Positions 54,209 to 64,000 of a DNA stretch of 64,000 nt are shown here, one piece after another (the first letter of the stretch is position 1; each line of letters begins with the position of its first letter). A model generated the notes under the pieces. That model was not told where the DNA came from, ran no database searches, and saw nothing but the letters and a program-made list of their open reading frames with translations. The translations under genes were made by a program, and so were the position numbers. Origin of the DNA: Delphinus delphis (lineage: Eukaryota > Chordata > Mammalia > Artiodactyla > Delphinidae); assembly GCF_949987515.2 (NCBI RefSeq), contig NC_082702.1:55397600-55461599 (forward strand), written 5' to 3'.

Positions 54209-54989
54209 CAAGGTGACTTTCTAAAAAGGCGACTTCAGATAAGTAAACCTTGTTAAGACAGAATCAAAAAGATTAAATCTGACTTTTAAAAAGGTGACTT
54301 TAAGCAAATAAAATTTGTGAAAGTATCAACAGATTAAATTCATCATCTTTAAGGTGAAGAGTCTAAGAAGAAATATACATTGGCCCAGATTTCTAGACCA
54401 TTTGAGACAGCAGTAGGAAAACGGATAAATCTATGTACATTAAGTACAAACACTAAGCAGACTGCAAACATTAAACACTGTAGCATTGCTTGGACAGCCC
54501 TTTACACCACCTGGTCAGTAAAAGAAGCTACAAAGCAGCTACGTCAACAGTTCTTAACCCCCCCCCCCAAAAAAAACTGGTTACCCATAAGCCAATAAAG
54601 TGTGTCCATCCGACAGCGAAAAGAGACTTAGTTTCAGCAGCAATGACGCCTCAGGAGAGATGAGCCTTGGCGACAGCAAGAAAAGATGCAAACATTGCCC
54701 TGAAGGCTGACCTGACTGTCCCAGGTGCCCTGGCAGGCAATCCCCCAAAGATCATTGGCAGGGGAAGGGAAGATAAGGAAGAAGGTGGGCAAAGAATAAA
54801 AAAGGAAAATTAAAACTTACAAGGGAGGGAAGAACTGGAGCATTCATTCGAGAAGCCATGGGTGACGTGAGAGGAAGCCCACTGTAACGCATGCCTATAA
54901 ACTACTCCTTACAGCTTACACAGGATTTACTGCCACTCTTCTAACTCCAACGACAACCCCGTTATTAGTTATTAAAGGAGAAAACCGCG
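54209..54989 (-). other. ZDHHC7: ZDHHC7 intron 1, promoter-proximal, nothing recognised
   Basis: A/T-rich with a C-run at 54559-54568. No repeats or exons are recognised. Confidence 0.4.
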
Positions 54990-55960
54990 GCTCGGAGCCC
55001 TGAGTGTCGCACCCAAGGTCAGGCAGAAAGCTGGGGCTGCAATTCGGGCCCTACCCCGAAAGGTGCACTAAGGAGTGGCAAGGAGACACCTGGAAGAGGA
55101 GTCAAGCGCTGGCACAGAGGTGCCCCGAGGAACTCGGGAAGGTCGCAGGTGCGGGGTGGGGTGGAGGAAAGGGAGCAGGGGGCTCGGGGCTGGCGGACGG
55201 GGGCCTGGAGTGGCCGGGAGACCCGGGCGCGAGCAGCCCGCCCCGGCCCACCGCACTCACCCGAGGCCCGGGCGGGGTCGCCCGGCGCTGCGGCTCCTCC
55301 CGGCCTGCGGCGGCGGCGGCGGCGACTGCAGCGGCCGAGGCAGGGACGCATCATGCGGCCGCACTCATGGCCGGGCCGGAGGGGGCCCCGCGGCTCGGCT
55401 CGGTCCTGCCGGGCCGGTCGGAGGGAGGCGGCCTCCGAGCGGACTCGAGAGACAGAGCCCAACCTGGAGAGCTTGGCGGCACGACCCCCGGAAGTGAACC
55501 TCGCGTGGTCAGCGGCGCCGCGTTTGCGCAGTTCCGGTCGCCCCGCTCCCGGCAGCGGAGAAGGGTGTTTGAGGTGGTTTGCTGGGACTCGGCGGCCGGG
55601 ATCCCTTTGGGACAGAGGACCTTAAAGACTGACATTTCCCAGAGAAAGGCGACTCTTAGTCGCAAGGTCCCCTCGCTAAAATAAAGGGACCCATTCAAAC
55701 TGAGGTCCGGAAGAGAAAGGATGAGGGCTACGTGCTACCGCAAGGTCCAAGCCGCGCGGCTAGGCTTTTTGACTCGGGGAGGAGTTCTTGCCCGGGTTTA
55801 CTGAGCCCGTGGTGGCCCTCCTGAGCCAGCGTTAGGTGTGACCTGTACGGCGTGCGAGGACGGAACACGGGTTAATGGAGAAGCGCGAGTGGGAACGACG
55901 GAGCCAGAAAGCACGTGGGGAGTAGGGGAAGCGCCATTGGATGCGCGATTCCTGATTCGC
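54990..55960 (-). promoter_or_regulatory. ZDHHC7: CpG-island promoter of ZDHHC7
   Basis: Dense CpG and GC. It contains an ETS/GABP-type ccggaagt (55488-55495), an opposing ttccgg (55532-55537), an NRF1-like tttgcgcag (55523-55531) and a (CGG)6 run at about 55307-55324. No TATA box is apparent, so a dispersed housekeeping-type start is expected. Transcription runs leftward. Confidence 0.8.
55261..55480 (-). other. ZDHHC7: ZDHHC7 non-coding exon 1 (5' end approximate)
   Basis: The donor CTCGG|GTGAGTGCGG (last exon base 55261) is consensus and lies inside the CpG island on the gene strand. The 5' end is estimated from the ETS sites. If transcription starts above 55368, the leader holds a five-codon upstream frame (55368-55351) whose TGA overlaps the next ATG (55354), which opens a 35-codon Arg-rich frame ending at a TAG in the 39148-39233 exon. 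Confidence 0.6.
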
Positions 55961-56590
55961 TGAGCCTCTGGTTCCCCTCTGAGCGACCTGGAAACCATGG
56001 CATCCCAGCGATTCCTTCCAGATGCTAAGTCCTAAGGTTTTTGAAGGTGGAAACGTGGTTGGGTTTTTTGGGGGGGGGGGGGGGTGGGAGTGGTATTTCC
56101 TACAATATTTGGGACAATTTCCGCAGGGCTGGGAAGTAGGCGCTCAGTGTTTGTTATTAAACTCTTTAAGTACCCACTAACTTGTAAGATTGATTAGAAA
56201 CAGTCATTGCAGCTGCGGGATCTATCAGACTCCGCTGCCTGCAAGCCACCTTTTTACAATTTACCGTTCTTACTCCCAGAAACGCTTATCCAGCCAAGCT
56301 TTTGGAAGTAAGGGGTGCATTAATCATCAAAATTTGAACTTTGAAAGCTTAAAATTTTGTTACTGTACCTCTGCACTCACAATGGGGCTATGCATTCAGT
56401 CAACCCTCATTGAGCCTCCTATCTCCTGGTCTGTTTATTCCCACGTGGAAGAAAAGTGGGGTAGGCCTCCAATCCGTGGTCAATTCTTTTTGCATAGGCT
56501 GAAAGAAAGGATGACTGTCTTTGGAGAACATCAAGACTACAAGTGCCTGCTATGCTTAAGATATACTTGCTATGAGCAAATTAAGAGTAT
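55961..56590. other. upstream flank of ZDHHC7, no supported gene
   Basis: A 138-codon plus frame (56190-56606) lacks a domain and runs into the L1 at its end. It is not accepted as a gene. Confidence 0.4.
56070..56084 (+). repeat. run of 15 G
   Basis: Fifteen uninterrupted guanines preceded by tttttt and followed by tggg. It is at the upstream edge of the CpG island. Confidence 0.95.
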
Positions 56591-56845
56591 CTTTTTTTTT
56601 AATTGAAGTATAGTTGATTTACAATATCGTGTTAGTTTCAGGTGTACAGCACAGTGATTTCAGTTATACATAGATATACATATGTATCTATTCTTTTTCA
56701 GATTCTTTGCCCTTATAGGTTATTACAAAATATTGAGTATAGTTTCTTGTGCTATACAGTAGGTCCTTGTTGGTTATCTATTTTATATATAGTAGTGTGT
56801 ATGTTAATCCCAACCTCCTAATTTATCCCTCCCGCCAAAAGAGTA
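56591..56845 (-). mobile_element. L1 3' end, short 5'-truncated insertion
   Basis: 'aattgaagtatagttgatttacaatatcgtgttagtttcaggtgtacagcac' through 'tgctatacagtaggtccttgttgg' is the inverted L1 3' UTR. Direct repeats 'aagagtatctttt' flank it on both sides (about 56584 and 56840), so it is a complete insertion of only about 250 bases. Confidence 0.9.
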
Positions 56846-58429
56846 TCTTTTAAAAAAAAAAAAAGAAAAGCTTAAATCATGACTGTCATACAAATATAAA
56901 CACATGTCAGAGATTTAATTTAACTCACTGATTCTTGAGGAAGTAGGTAAGGTGATACATGTGGTTCAGAGATGAGTCCGAAAGGCAGGCACATGTGTGC
57001 AGTGAGGAAGGCTGCAGTGAATTTGCTTAGTAGCTGCTTCTGGCTTCTTCTACAATGGGGAAGTCAATTGAACTTCTACCAGACGAGATTCATTTGTATG
57101 TCTGATGTCGGTGGACAAAAATTGTTACCAAGTTGGTCAGCTGGACCTGCGCCGGGGTCCTAGCCCCAGCCGAGACCTCTTGTCTTTTTCCGATCAGATT
57201 CGCACAGACAACGATGAAACCAGTGCTGAGACTGGAACAGTACCAGCTGTATTTAGTGGCCAAAGAATGGGAAGGGGGCATCTAGTTCGCAAATCGACTT
57301 CTCCACCCAATTCAGGGGGAGCCACCGAATATATTGGCAGGTCGAGGTTAAAAGGAGGGAATTGGAAGGAGTGGGAGGAATATTCCTGACTTACTGGAGA
57401 ACAGGGGTGTGGTTTGGACCTTGAACCGTTGCAACTCTCCTTTTCAGTCCTTATGTGGGCTTTTCTGGTTGTTGTCATGGCAGTCGTCAACTTCCTGGCC
57501 CTGGTGGGTGTGTCATTTAACATATGCTAATATATTACAGAGTATAATGAGGCTCAAGGTCTACTGGAAGTCAAATCTTCGGCCATCTTGGGCCTGGTTG
57601 GTTCTAACCAGTTCTTATTTTTTTTCTGTTTGCATCTTCCTCCTGAAACTTAGATAAGAATAATTGGTTTCCATTCGAGGGAGGGTCAGGGATATGATTC
57701 TGGGGCAACAGCCTTGGTAACAGAATCACTTGGATTGCTTTCGATTCTCCAAAACCTATAGAGTTATAAATGGCTTAAAGCAAAGAAAAAAATCCATAGA
57801 ACCACATAACCCAAGGGTGTGCATGACAACACCTAGCTGTCCATTGAAGGCACCCAATAATCTTTTTTGACCCATTTCAAAGTCTTTCACAAAAAGACTC
57901 ATAATTCTCCTCTGTCCCCACACTTGTATAGGCTTGTTTATTGTGACTTTAAAATTGCATTGTTGCTAAAGGAGATAGCACAGTAAAATCATTCATTAAA
58001 ATATTTAACAGGGATGACAGCAGTTGACAAAAACAATTCAACTCTTTCAAGGACTTTCATCTCTTTCTCAACAGACTTGATATGTGGTCTTCTGCAAGTC
58101 ATTTCCCCTCTCCAAACCTCAGCTTTTTTTTTTTTTTTAATCTCTAAAATATGATCTCAGACTTGATTTCTAAGGTTTCTTCCTGTTCTGAGACTGTGGT
58201 TCAACACAGTGTTTTGCCTCACCTTGATTTCATAAGGCCCATAGAACCAAAAACCTGACATTGGACGCCCTTGCAAGGATGGGAAACATCCCATCTTCAG
58301 GATTAGTTCCGTTTAGCCATCAGGAGCTAGTTTCCAGCTAACCACTCATCCCAGGAAATAGTTCTTTTAAAGTGGAGCCTCTGTTCAACCATGTGGAAAG
58401 ATCCTCTGCCTCATTCAAAGTAAAAGGAA
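56846..58429. other. intergenic; unassigned possible LTR 57080-57640; MIR-like patch
   Basis: 57080-57640 ('gtggacaaaaattgttaccaagttggtcagctggacc ... gtataatgaggctcaaggtctactggaagtc ... tggttggttctaaccag') reads like a dispersed repeat of LTR type that I cannot name. A MIR-like 'tctgcaagtcatttcccctctccaaacctcag' lies near 58090, split by a T-run. No gene is seen. Confidence 0.35.
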
Positions 58430-59675
58430 CGAATGCAAATTTAGAGTACCAAGAGACCGCATTTTTCACCTAGTGGGTTGGCAAAGATGAAAGTTTGGTG
58501 ATCCTCTGTTGCCAAGGCAGCCCAAATTGATGCCATTGTCAATTTATTCAGCTCTTTGCAGAGCAAGATAGCAAATGTGAATCACAGAAATCTAAGTGTA
58601 CGCACCCTGTGACCCAGCAGTCCCGCTCAGGAATTTATCCTACAGGCAGACTCACCCATGTACACAAAGATGTTTGCACTTCAGTGTTTACAGTAGGATG
58701 TTTGTAGAAGCAAAAAACTGCATCGCCCTGTATGCCATCAGTATATTAAATAAAGTGTGTTATACATACAAATGGAATGCTGTGGTGTGCAGTGGCCTTT
58801 GAGGTATATTAAGTCCATTGTGTAAAACTGTATTTGTGTGAAAAAGAAGATTTGGGGGATATATATGTTTACGTACACAGAATATCCCTGGAAAAATATA
58901 CAAGGAATAGGTCTGTAACTTGTTAAGCTTGTAAACCATGTATCCATTTTTAAATACATAAAAATTAAATGAGACAACCCAATAGAACAATTGGCAAAAC
59001 ACAGGTACTTCACAAAAGAATATCCAAAACATGAAAAAATGCTCATTTTCATTAGTCATCAGGGAAATGCAAACTTAAACCACAATGAAATCGTATTTAC
59101 ACACCCACTAGAACGGCTAACGTGAAAAAACAAGTGCTGGCAAACATGTAGAAAAACTGGGACTTCCATACACCTCACTGCTGGGGGTAGGGATGTGATG
59201 ATTAAACCGCCCAGGGCAGCTGTTAGGAGTACCTGCTGAAGGTGGACCAAAAGACTTGTGCTAGAATGTTCCCACAATACACAGTACAGTGTTGTTCACA
59301 GATGTTTAGGTTGTTTGTAGTTTGGGGGTAGAATGAATGAATCGTGGTATACGTATACAGTGAAATACGGTACGGAATGAAAGTACACACTACCTACAAC
59401 AATACAAATAAATCTCACACAGGATGTTGAATAAGAGAAGCAAGACATGAAAGAGTACATACTGTATAATTTTATTAATAAGAAGCTCAAAGTTGAGCAA
59501 AACTGATCTTTGGTGGAGGAAGACAGGGCAGGGCAGTGATGACCACTGAGGTGGGGATGCTAGGGTGCCAGTTATATTCTATTTCTTGACCTGGGTGCTG
59601 GTTGTATGAGTGTTCACTTGGCAAAAATTCGGCCACGTACATTTATGATTTGTATGCTGTACTTTAAGTAAACAG
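58430..59675 (+). repeat. old L1M fragments
   Basis: 58590-58800 ('tgacccagcagtcccgctcaggaatttatcc ... ttacagtaggatgtttgtagaagcaaaaaactg') and 58970-59675 ('attagtcatcagggaaatgcaaacttaaaccacaatgaaatcg ... gtgcaacttggcaaaaattcggccacg' type) are two L1M pieces in the same direction. Frames are fully degenerate. Confidence 0.8.
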
Positions 59676-60149
59676 TGGGAGAAAGAGAGAGAGACTTTCA
59701 ACGGTTGGTTGTACAATGGAAAATCAGAAATTTCTTCAGAAGGGAGTTTGGGTGGTTTCTTACTTTTTCCACTGAGATCGTGATGTTGAACGCATCAGGA
59801 AGCCGGAAGGTTGAAACTCCACAACCCGTGGTGTTGAACAAGGCCCAGGAAGTCCAGAAACCCAAAGTGGTATGATATGTTCCTGAATTCCTTTTCACTG
59901 GGCCACCTCACCTCCAGCTGTGGGTAAAGCCTGCTGCGGCAGCAGGCCTGTGCTTGGGGCTCTGTGTCCCCTGGATGTCCCAAGCTGGCTCTCTCAGGCC
60001 CTTCAGGACTTGACTCGGAGCACATCTTCCTCCCCGGCAGCCTATTGAAAAATTCTCCCTCTCTCCCATTCCTGCAACAGTTCACTTCCCCCTCCCTGCT
60101 TTGTTCCTGGTCACAAGTCAGCTAACATCCTCTGTCACTTAGTTATGCC
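59676..60149. other. intergenic, nothing recognised
   Basis: No repeat or gene is identified. Frames are at most 96 codons. Confidence 0.4.
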
Positions 60150-60262
60150 ATCGTTTATCCCTCACTGCAATGCAAGCCTCGTGAAAGGCAGGGATTTTGT
60201 TGGTCTCGTTCGCTGTCAAAATGCAGCGACTCAATAAATATGCATTGAATGAATGAATGAAC
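60150..60262 (+). repeat. L2 3' end
   Basis: 'tgcaagcctcgtgaaaggcagggattttgttgg' and 'gactcaataaatatgcattgaatgaatgaatg' are the terminal L2 wording. Confidence 0.7.
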
Positions 60263-60279
60263 ATGCCATGGTTGGCCCC

Positions 60280-60480
60280 TTTTTCAGACGAAGAAACAGG
60301 CCCAATGAGTTTAAGGAGTGTGCTGAAGGTCATACAGCTAGGAGAGGAGCCTCGCTGCCTCATAGACTCTCTTCATCCTCATGTCTGTGAAACTGGTACG
60401 ATCTCTTTGTGCAGCTGAGAAAACAGGCTCAGTTAAGTGATCGCCCCAAAGAAGCAGAGCCCAGCTAGCGTGCAGACCTC
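60280..60480 (-). repeat. MIR-class SINE relic(s)
   Basis: 'ttcagacgaagaaacaggcccaatgag ... gctgaaggtcatacagctagg' and, again, 'gtgcagctgagaaaacaggctcagttaagtgatcgcccc' look like two partial MIR copies in reverse. Confidence 0.6.
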
Positions 60481-61059
60481 TTTCTGTCCAGCTCTGAAGA
60501 TCCTGCTCTTTATACCATAACATTCTCACTCTCTAAGGAGCCAGAGGCCATGCGCTATACATAGCAGCTCTATACCAAGTCCTGAGGGCTCACCTGGGAT
60601 GTGATCCCCAGCTCCTCCTACCAGGACCTGATCCACCAAGTTGCCTGGAAGCAAGTCCCTGCCCACTTGTGCTCTGGCTCCAACAACTCAGTCCTCTTCT
60701 TTTCCTCCACCTCCACCCCCCAGATCCTTATCTTAAACCTGTGTTGGTTCATTCAACACATATTTAATCGCCTACTCTCGGAACCATGTTAAGTGCTGCA
60801 GACACGGGGGTGAGCAAAACCAAAGTTCCTACCTGTCGTGGAGCTCAGAGACTAATTAAACTGATAAAGTGGAGAAGCCACATTGCCTGCTTTATCCTGT
60901 ATAGTTCTTTTTTGGATTCATCCTCTAATCAAAGTATTTTGAATATTGATTCACCCATCAAATGAATATACTATTTCTCCCACCTTTTCTTCATGCTCAT
61001 TATACAATATCACAAGATATCTTAGCAAATGCTTGGTTCCGGGTATCTGCTACTTTCCC
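60481..61059. other. intergenic, nothing recognised
   Basis: No repeat or gene is identified. Confidence 0.4.
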
Positions 61060-61382
61060 TTTTTTTTTAAAATAAATTTATTTATTTATTTATTTTTGGC
61101 TGCGCTGGGTCTTCTTTCCTGTGCGCGGGCTTTCTCTAGTTGCGGCGAGTGGGGACGACTCTTCGTTGCGGTGCGCAGGCTTCTCATTGCGGTGGCTTCT
61201 CTTGTTGCAGAGCACGGGCTCTAGGTACGCGGGCTTCAGTAATTGTGGCACACAGGCTCAGTAGTTGTGGCACACGGGCTTAGTTGCTCCGCCGCACGTG
61301 GGATCTTCCCGGACCAGGGCTCGAACCCCTGTCCCCTGCGTTGGCAGGTGGATTCTTAACCACTGCGCCACCAGGGAAGCCC
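61060..61382 (-). mobile_element. CHR-1-type SINE, inverted, near full length
   Basis: 'tttatttatttatttttggctgcgctgggtc ... ggtggattcttaaccactgcgccaccagggaagcccc'. Approximate direct repeats 'ctgctactttcc' and 'ctgttgctttcc' flank it. Confidence 0.93.
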
Positions 61383-62696
61383 CTGTTGCTTTCCGTTGCC
61401 TGACCCAAACCCACCCCTCTTCTTCTGGCAAGAGCACCTCAGTTTCCCATGGGCACCCACCCTTCCCTTCCTCTCCACCTAGTAGTTAGGTGGGGCCAAT
61501 CTCCAACACCTGGCCTCAGCGATTGGTTTAAGGGCATGAGCATATGAGCGCTGCTCCTCCTTTCAGACCAAATCCTGAGACGTTTGCTGGAAATACCGAA
61601 GGAGAAAATTCTTTTTTTCCACAGGGGCTGCTGAGTTGAGAGAACATAAGCCTGTTGCTGCTGAAGACCACTCTATAAAAAGAACCTGATCTGAGAATGA
61701 AGCCCAGCTCAGAGGGAAGCAGTCAAGAAGGGGAGAGAGACCAAGTTCTGATGACATCACTTGGCCCCTGGATCCTGCTGGGCCAACCCCAGAACTTTTC
61801 AGTTTTTGAAAAACCAGTTTGCCGGGATTTCTGTCACTTATTACTGAAAGAATTTTGGTAAATATACCTTCCAGGTGCAAATACACTACCTCTATCATAT
61901 TTCCTTGAATTACGAGTCTGTAGATTTCATAGCTTGAAATCTCATGCTTAAGCCAGCATGACTTGGTCTTTGACGTCAGTGCTTCCTCTTCTGAGGGGTC
62001 ACAGATGTTTTTCATGAGTTATCTGGCCTGAATGCTTCCCAGGCCCAATGTCAAGTTCACTGGTCTGTGGTTTGTAGAACTCACTACCCACCCCCTTTTT
62101 TTTTTTAAATAAAATGGCCATATCATCTGCCTCTCTCCAACTTGCTGGCAAGTACAGAATATCTTTTATGTGGTATGGAGAGATAAGGTCCATATGAATC
62201 TCTTGAGGAGAAATGACATTTCCCCCAAATGGAATCCGACCCTGAATAAACTCACATTTTCCAATTTTCTTGACTAGTTGGTATATCCAGAGTCAGAACA
62301 AGGCTGCAAGAGCCCATGCCTGGTCCTGGGTTCACTCACTGAACCAAGGGAGGACTTCCTCTAGCCACACATATGACCCTCCTCCATCCCATAAAGTCTT
62401 CATGATGGGCTTGTATTCTGCTGGACGCAGGGCAGAAACTCACAGGGACCAATGGCATGCCCACCAATCTGTAGTGCCCACATAAGGGAATGAACGCCAC
62501 CTTACACTCCTTCCCTTCCTGATTTCATACCAAGCTTAAAACACCCAGAGATCCGGTTTCTTGCACATGATGGCTACACTGAGCTGGTCAAGCAAACCTG
62601 GAATGGACCTGTGGTGCTGAAGGCCCCATAACTCTTGTGCAACCACAGCTTCCAGCTTTGTCCTCCACGTTGGTCCCTTTAACTTCCCCCAGCAAG
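61383..62696. other. intergenic, no supported gene
   Basis: A 150-codon minus frame (61563-62015) has no recognisable domain and no promoter or splice support. A T-run is at 62096-62106. No repeat is recognised. Confidence 0.4.
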
Positions 62697-62822
62697 TTTT
62701 TTCTTAACTTTTTGGCCACACCACACGGGCATGCAGGATCTTAGTTCCCCAACCAGGAATCGAACCCATGCCCCCTGCAGTGGGGAAGGGAGTCTTAATC
62801 ACTGGACTGCCAAGGAAGACCT
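62697..62822 (-). mobile_element. older tRNA-Glu SINE fragment, inverted
   Basis: 'ttttggccacaccacacgggcatgcaggatcttagttccccaaccaggaatcgaacccatgccccctgcagtgg' through 'cactggactgccaaggaag' is the reverse of an older tRNA-Glu SINE subtype shared with other artiodactyls. Confidence 0.85.
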
Positions 62823-63639
62823 CCCTCCCAGAAAGTCTTTTAAGTTCAATAGGCCAACTTCCCTGCGATAGCAGCTCCATGCTTGGTGCACAGGAAAGAC
62901 ACTTGATCATCAATCCATATGTCATCTTTTCTCCTACATGGCAGATCTTTAGTTCCTTCTAGGAACTAAAGACTTCTAGGAACTAAAGACTAAAGAACTG
63001 CTAGGACTTCCGAGAACCCCCAGTTTTCTGAAATGGACAGTCTGCCCTAGTTCAGATACCAGGGCATTCATTTAAAGGTAGAGCTTTATTATGTCATACA
63101 GCCAACCCCCAGAAGGAGCACTGTAGTTCTGCAGTGTAGCTCTGGAAATGCCTTTAGAGAATTTGAGGCGTCAGAGCCCACACTGTTTTGCTAGGTGCTG
63201 GAACCAAGTTTGCCATAACCGCAAAATTACTGGGAGGGGGTGTCAGTTTACATTTCTGTACTTGCTCTAGAACGGAAAAAGCTCCCCTCGGAGGTACTTT
63301 TATTTTTTACCTTTTGTGGTTTTGGTTTGTTTGTTTGAATTGAAGACACGTGGAAGAAACCCAAACCCGACAGCCTGAAAATTGTGTTTATTGTATCTGG
63401 TGAAAAGATGCTGATTGGCCTAGACGTTTCAGAGCAGAAGGTGGAATCCATCAGTTTTTAAGAAGCCCCCTTTCAAAAAATCAATCGGCCTCAAACTGCC
63501 CTTCTATTCCATACATCCTCGCTTGACTTGTTTTACAAGTATGCTCGTTAATGTCAAGACGTCACCCTAACTCTGAAATAGGCGAGGAGGAAATGGCAAA
63601 GGGCATCCTTGTTTTAAAGGTGCGGATACCACGGCGGGC
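62823..63639. other. intergenic; small inverted and tandem repeats
   Basis: A perfect hairpin (ctttagttcc 62947-62956 / ggaactaaag 62962-62971) overlaps a perfect 17-bp tandem duplicate (62957-62973 and 62974-62990). Otherwise it is unremarkable. Confidence 0.5.
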
Positions 63640-64000
63640 AAGCAACCATTATCAGGCCATACTTTCTGGCTCCCTGCCGGGGCTCCCCCCTCCAAAATCA
63701 CCAAATCACCCACTCATTTGTTTGCATAGCGGCCTGCGCCCACCCAGCTCTGCCCCGCCCCGGAGAACACCCTAGTTTTGAGCAGATCCAGCAAACGGGG
63801 TTCCCGGGACCCTCTGTTAGCGCGAACCACGGGAAGTCCCCGAGCGTGCCAGGGCCGCAGGACGAGGCCTCCCGCCGAGGGGCGATCCCAGGCCCAAGCG
63901 ACGCGGGACGTGGACCGAAACCCTCGGGAAGGCCGGGCGCCGACAGCTGCACCGCCCCGTCACGTGACGCCGCTCCCGGGCCGCCCCGCGCCTGCGCAGA
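63640..64000 (+). promoter_or_regulatory. CpG-rich promoter-like block, probably of KIAA0513
   Basis: GC and CpG content rises sharply to the window edge. It contains a perfect palindrome GTCACGTGAC (63959-63968), GC-box-like ccgccccgcg (63981-63990) and an NRF1-like cctgcgcaga (63991-64000). In human 16q24.1 the gene upstream of ZDHHC7 and divergent from it is KIAA0513, so this is probably its promoter. That is inference from gene order only, because no exon of it is visible. Confidence 0.5.

Noticed and set aside
55004..55684. 226-, 158- and 140-codon plus frames over the CpG island
   Set aside because: GC-rich chance frames overlapping the ZDHHC7 promoter and each other in different phases, with composition-driven translations. 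A divergent transcript cannot be excluded but nothing supports a protein.
56190..56606. 138-codon plus frame
   Set aside because: No recognisable domain, no upstream support, and its end runs into an L1 insertion.

Overview
This is nuclear DNA from a cetacean (whale or dolphin). About twenty copies of CHR-type tRNA-Glu SINEs are present, including near-consensus CHR-2 copies at 6550-6774, 47760-47966 and 53220-53432. These lie beside artiodactyl-type L1 fragments, older L1M, L2, MIR, MER5 and MaLR-like LTR relics. CHR SINEs are known from whales and hippos, and the high density of young copies favours a whale. The species cannot be fixed from the window.

One protein-coding gene is complete and runs on the minus strand: ZDHHC7, a Golgi DHHC-type protein S-acyltransferase. 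Its CpG-island promoter and first non-coding exon are near 55.26-55.5 kb. A second non-coding exon is at 39148-39233. The start codon is at 36282-36284 and the stop at 25495-25497. Six coding exons join with GT-AG introns and matching phases into 308 codons, the usual length of the main mammalian isoform. The 3' UTR probably ends near 23.7 kb, although three poly(A) signals compete.

Region by region: 1-23.4 kb is intergenic and repeat-rich. By human 16q24.1 gene order it should be the space between CRISPLD2 and ZDHHC7. It holds no recognisable gene, but it has a strong CTCF-like motif (16501-16514) and an unexplained exon-like segment (16566-16692). 23.4-55.5 kb is ZDHHC7. Its introns hold two GC-rich minisatellites (27.8-28.5 kb and 29.5-30.8 kb), a decayed or re-framed copy of an alternative coding exon (35213-35326) and many retroposons, including a composite SINE, SINE and GA-tract insertion in an L1. 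55.5-63.6 kb is intergenic with old L1, L2, MIR and SINE copies. 63.64-64.0 kb is a second CpG-rich promoter-like block with a perfect GTCACGTGAC palindrome. By synteny it is probably the KIAA0513 promoter, with the gene body outside the window.

I see no bacterial-type system, no CRISPR array and no new gene family. The points most worth checking are the alternative-exon relic, the uORF-dense 5' leader of ZDHHC7, the triple-open-frame minisatellite with its 240-bp higher-order duplication, the CTCF site with the nearby orphan exon-like segment, and the CLEAR-like box at the right edge.
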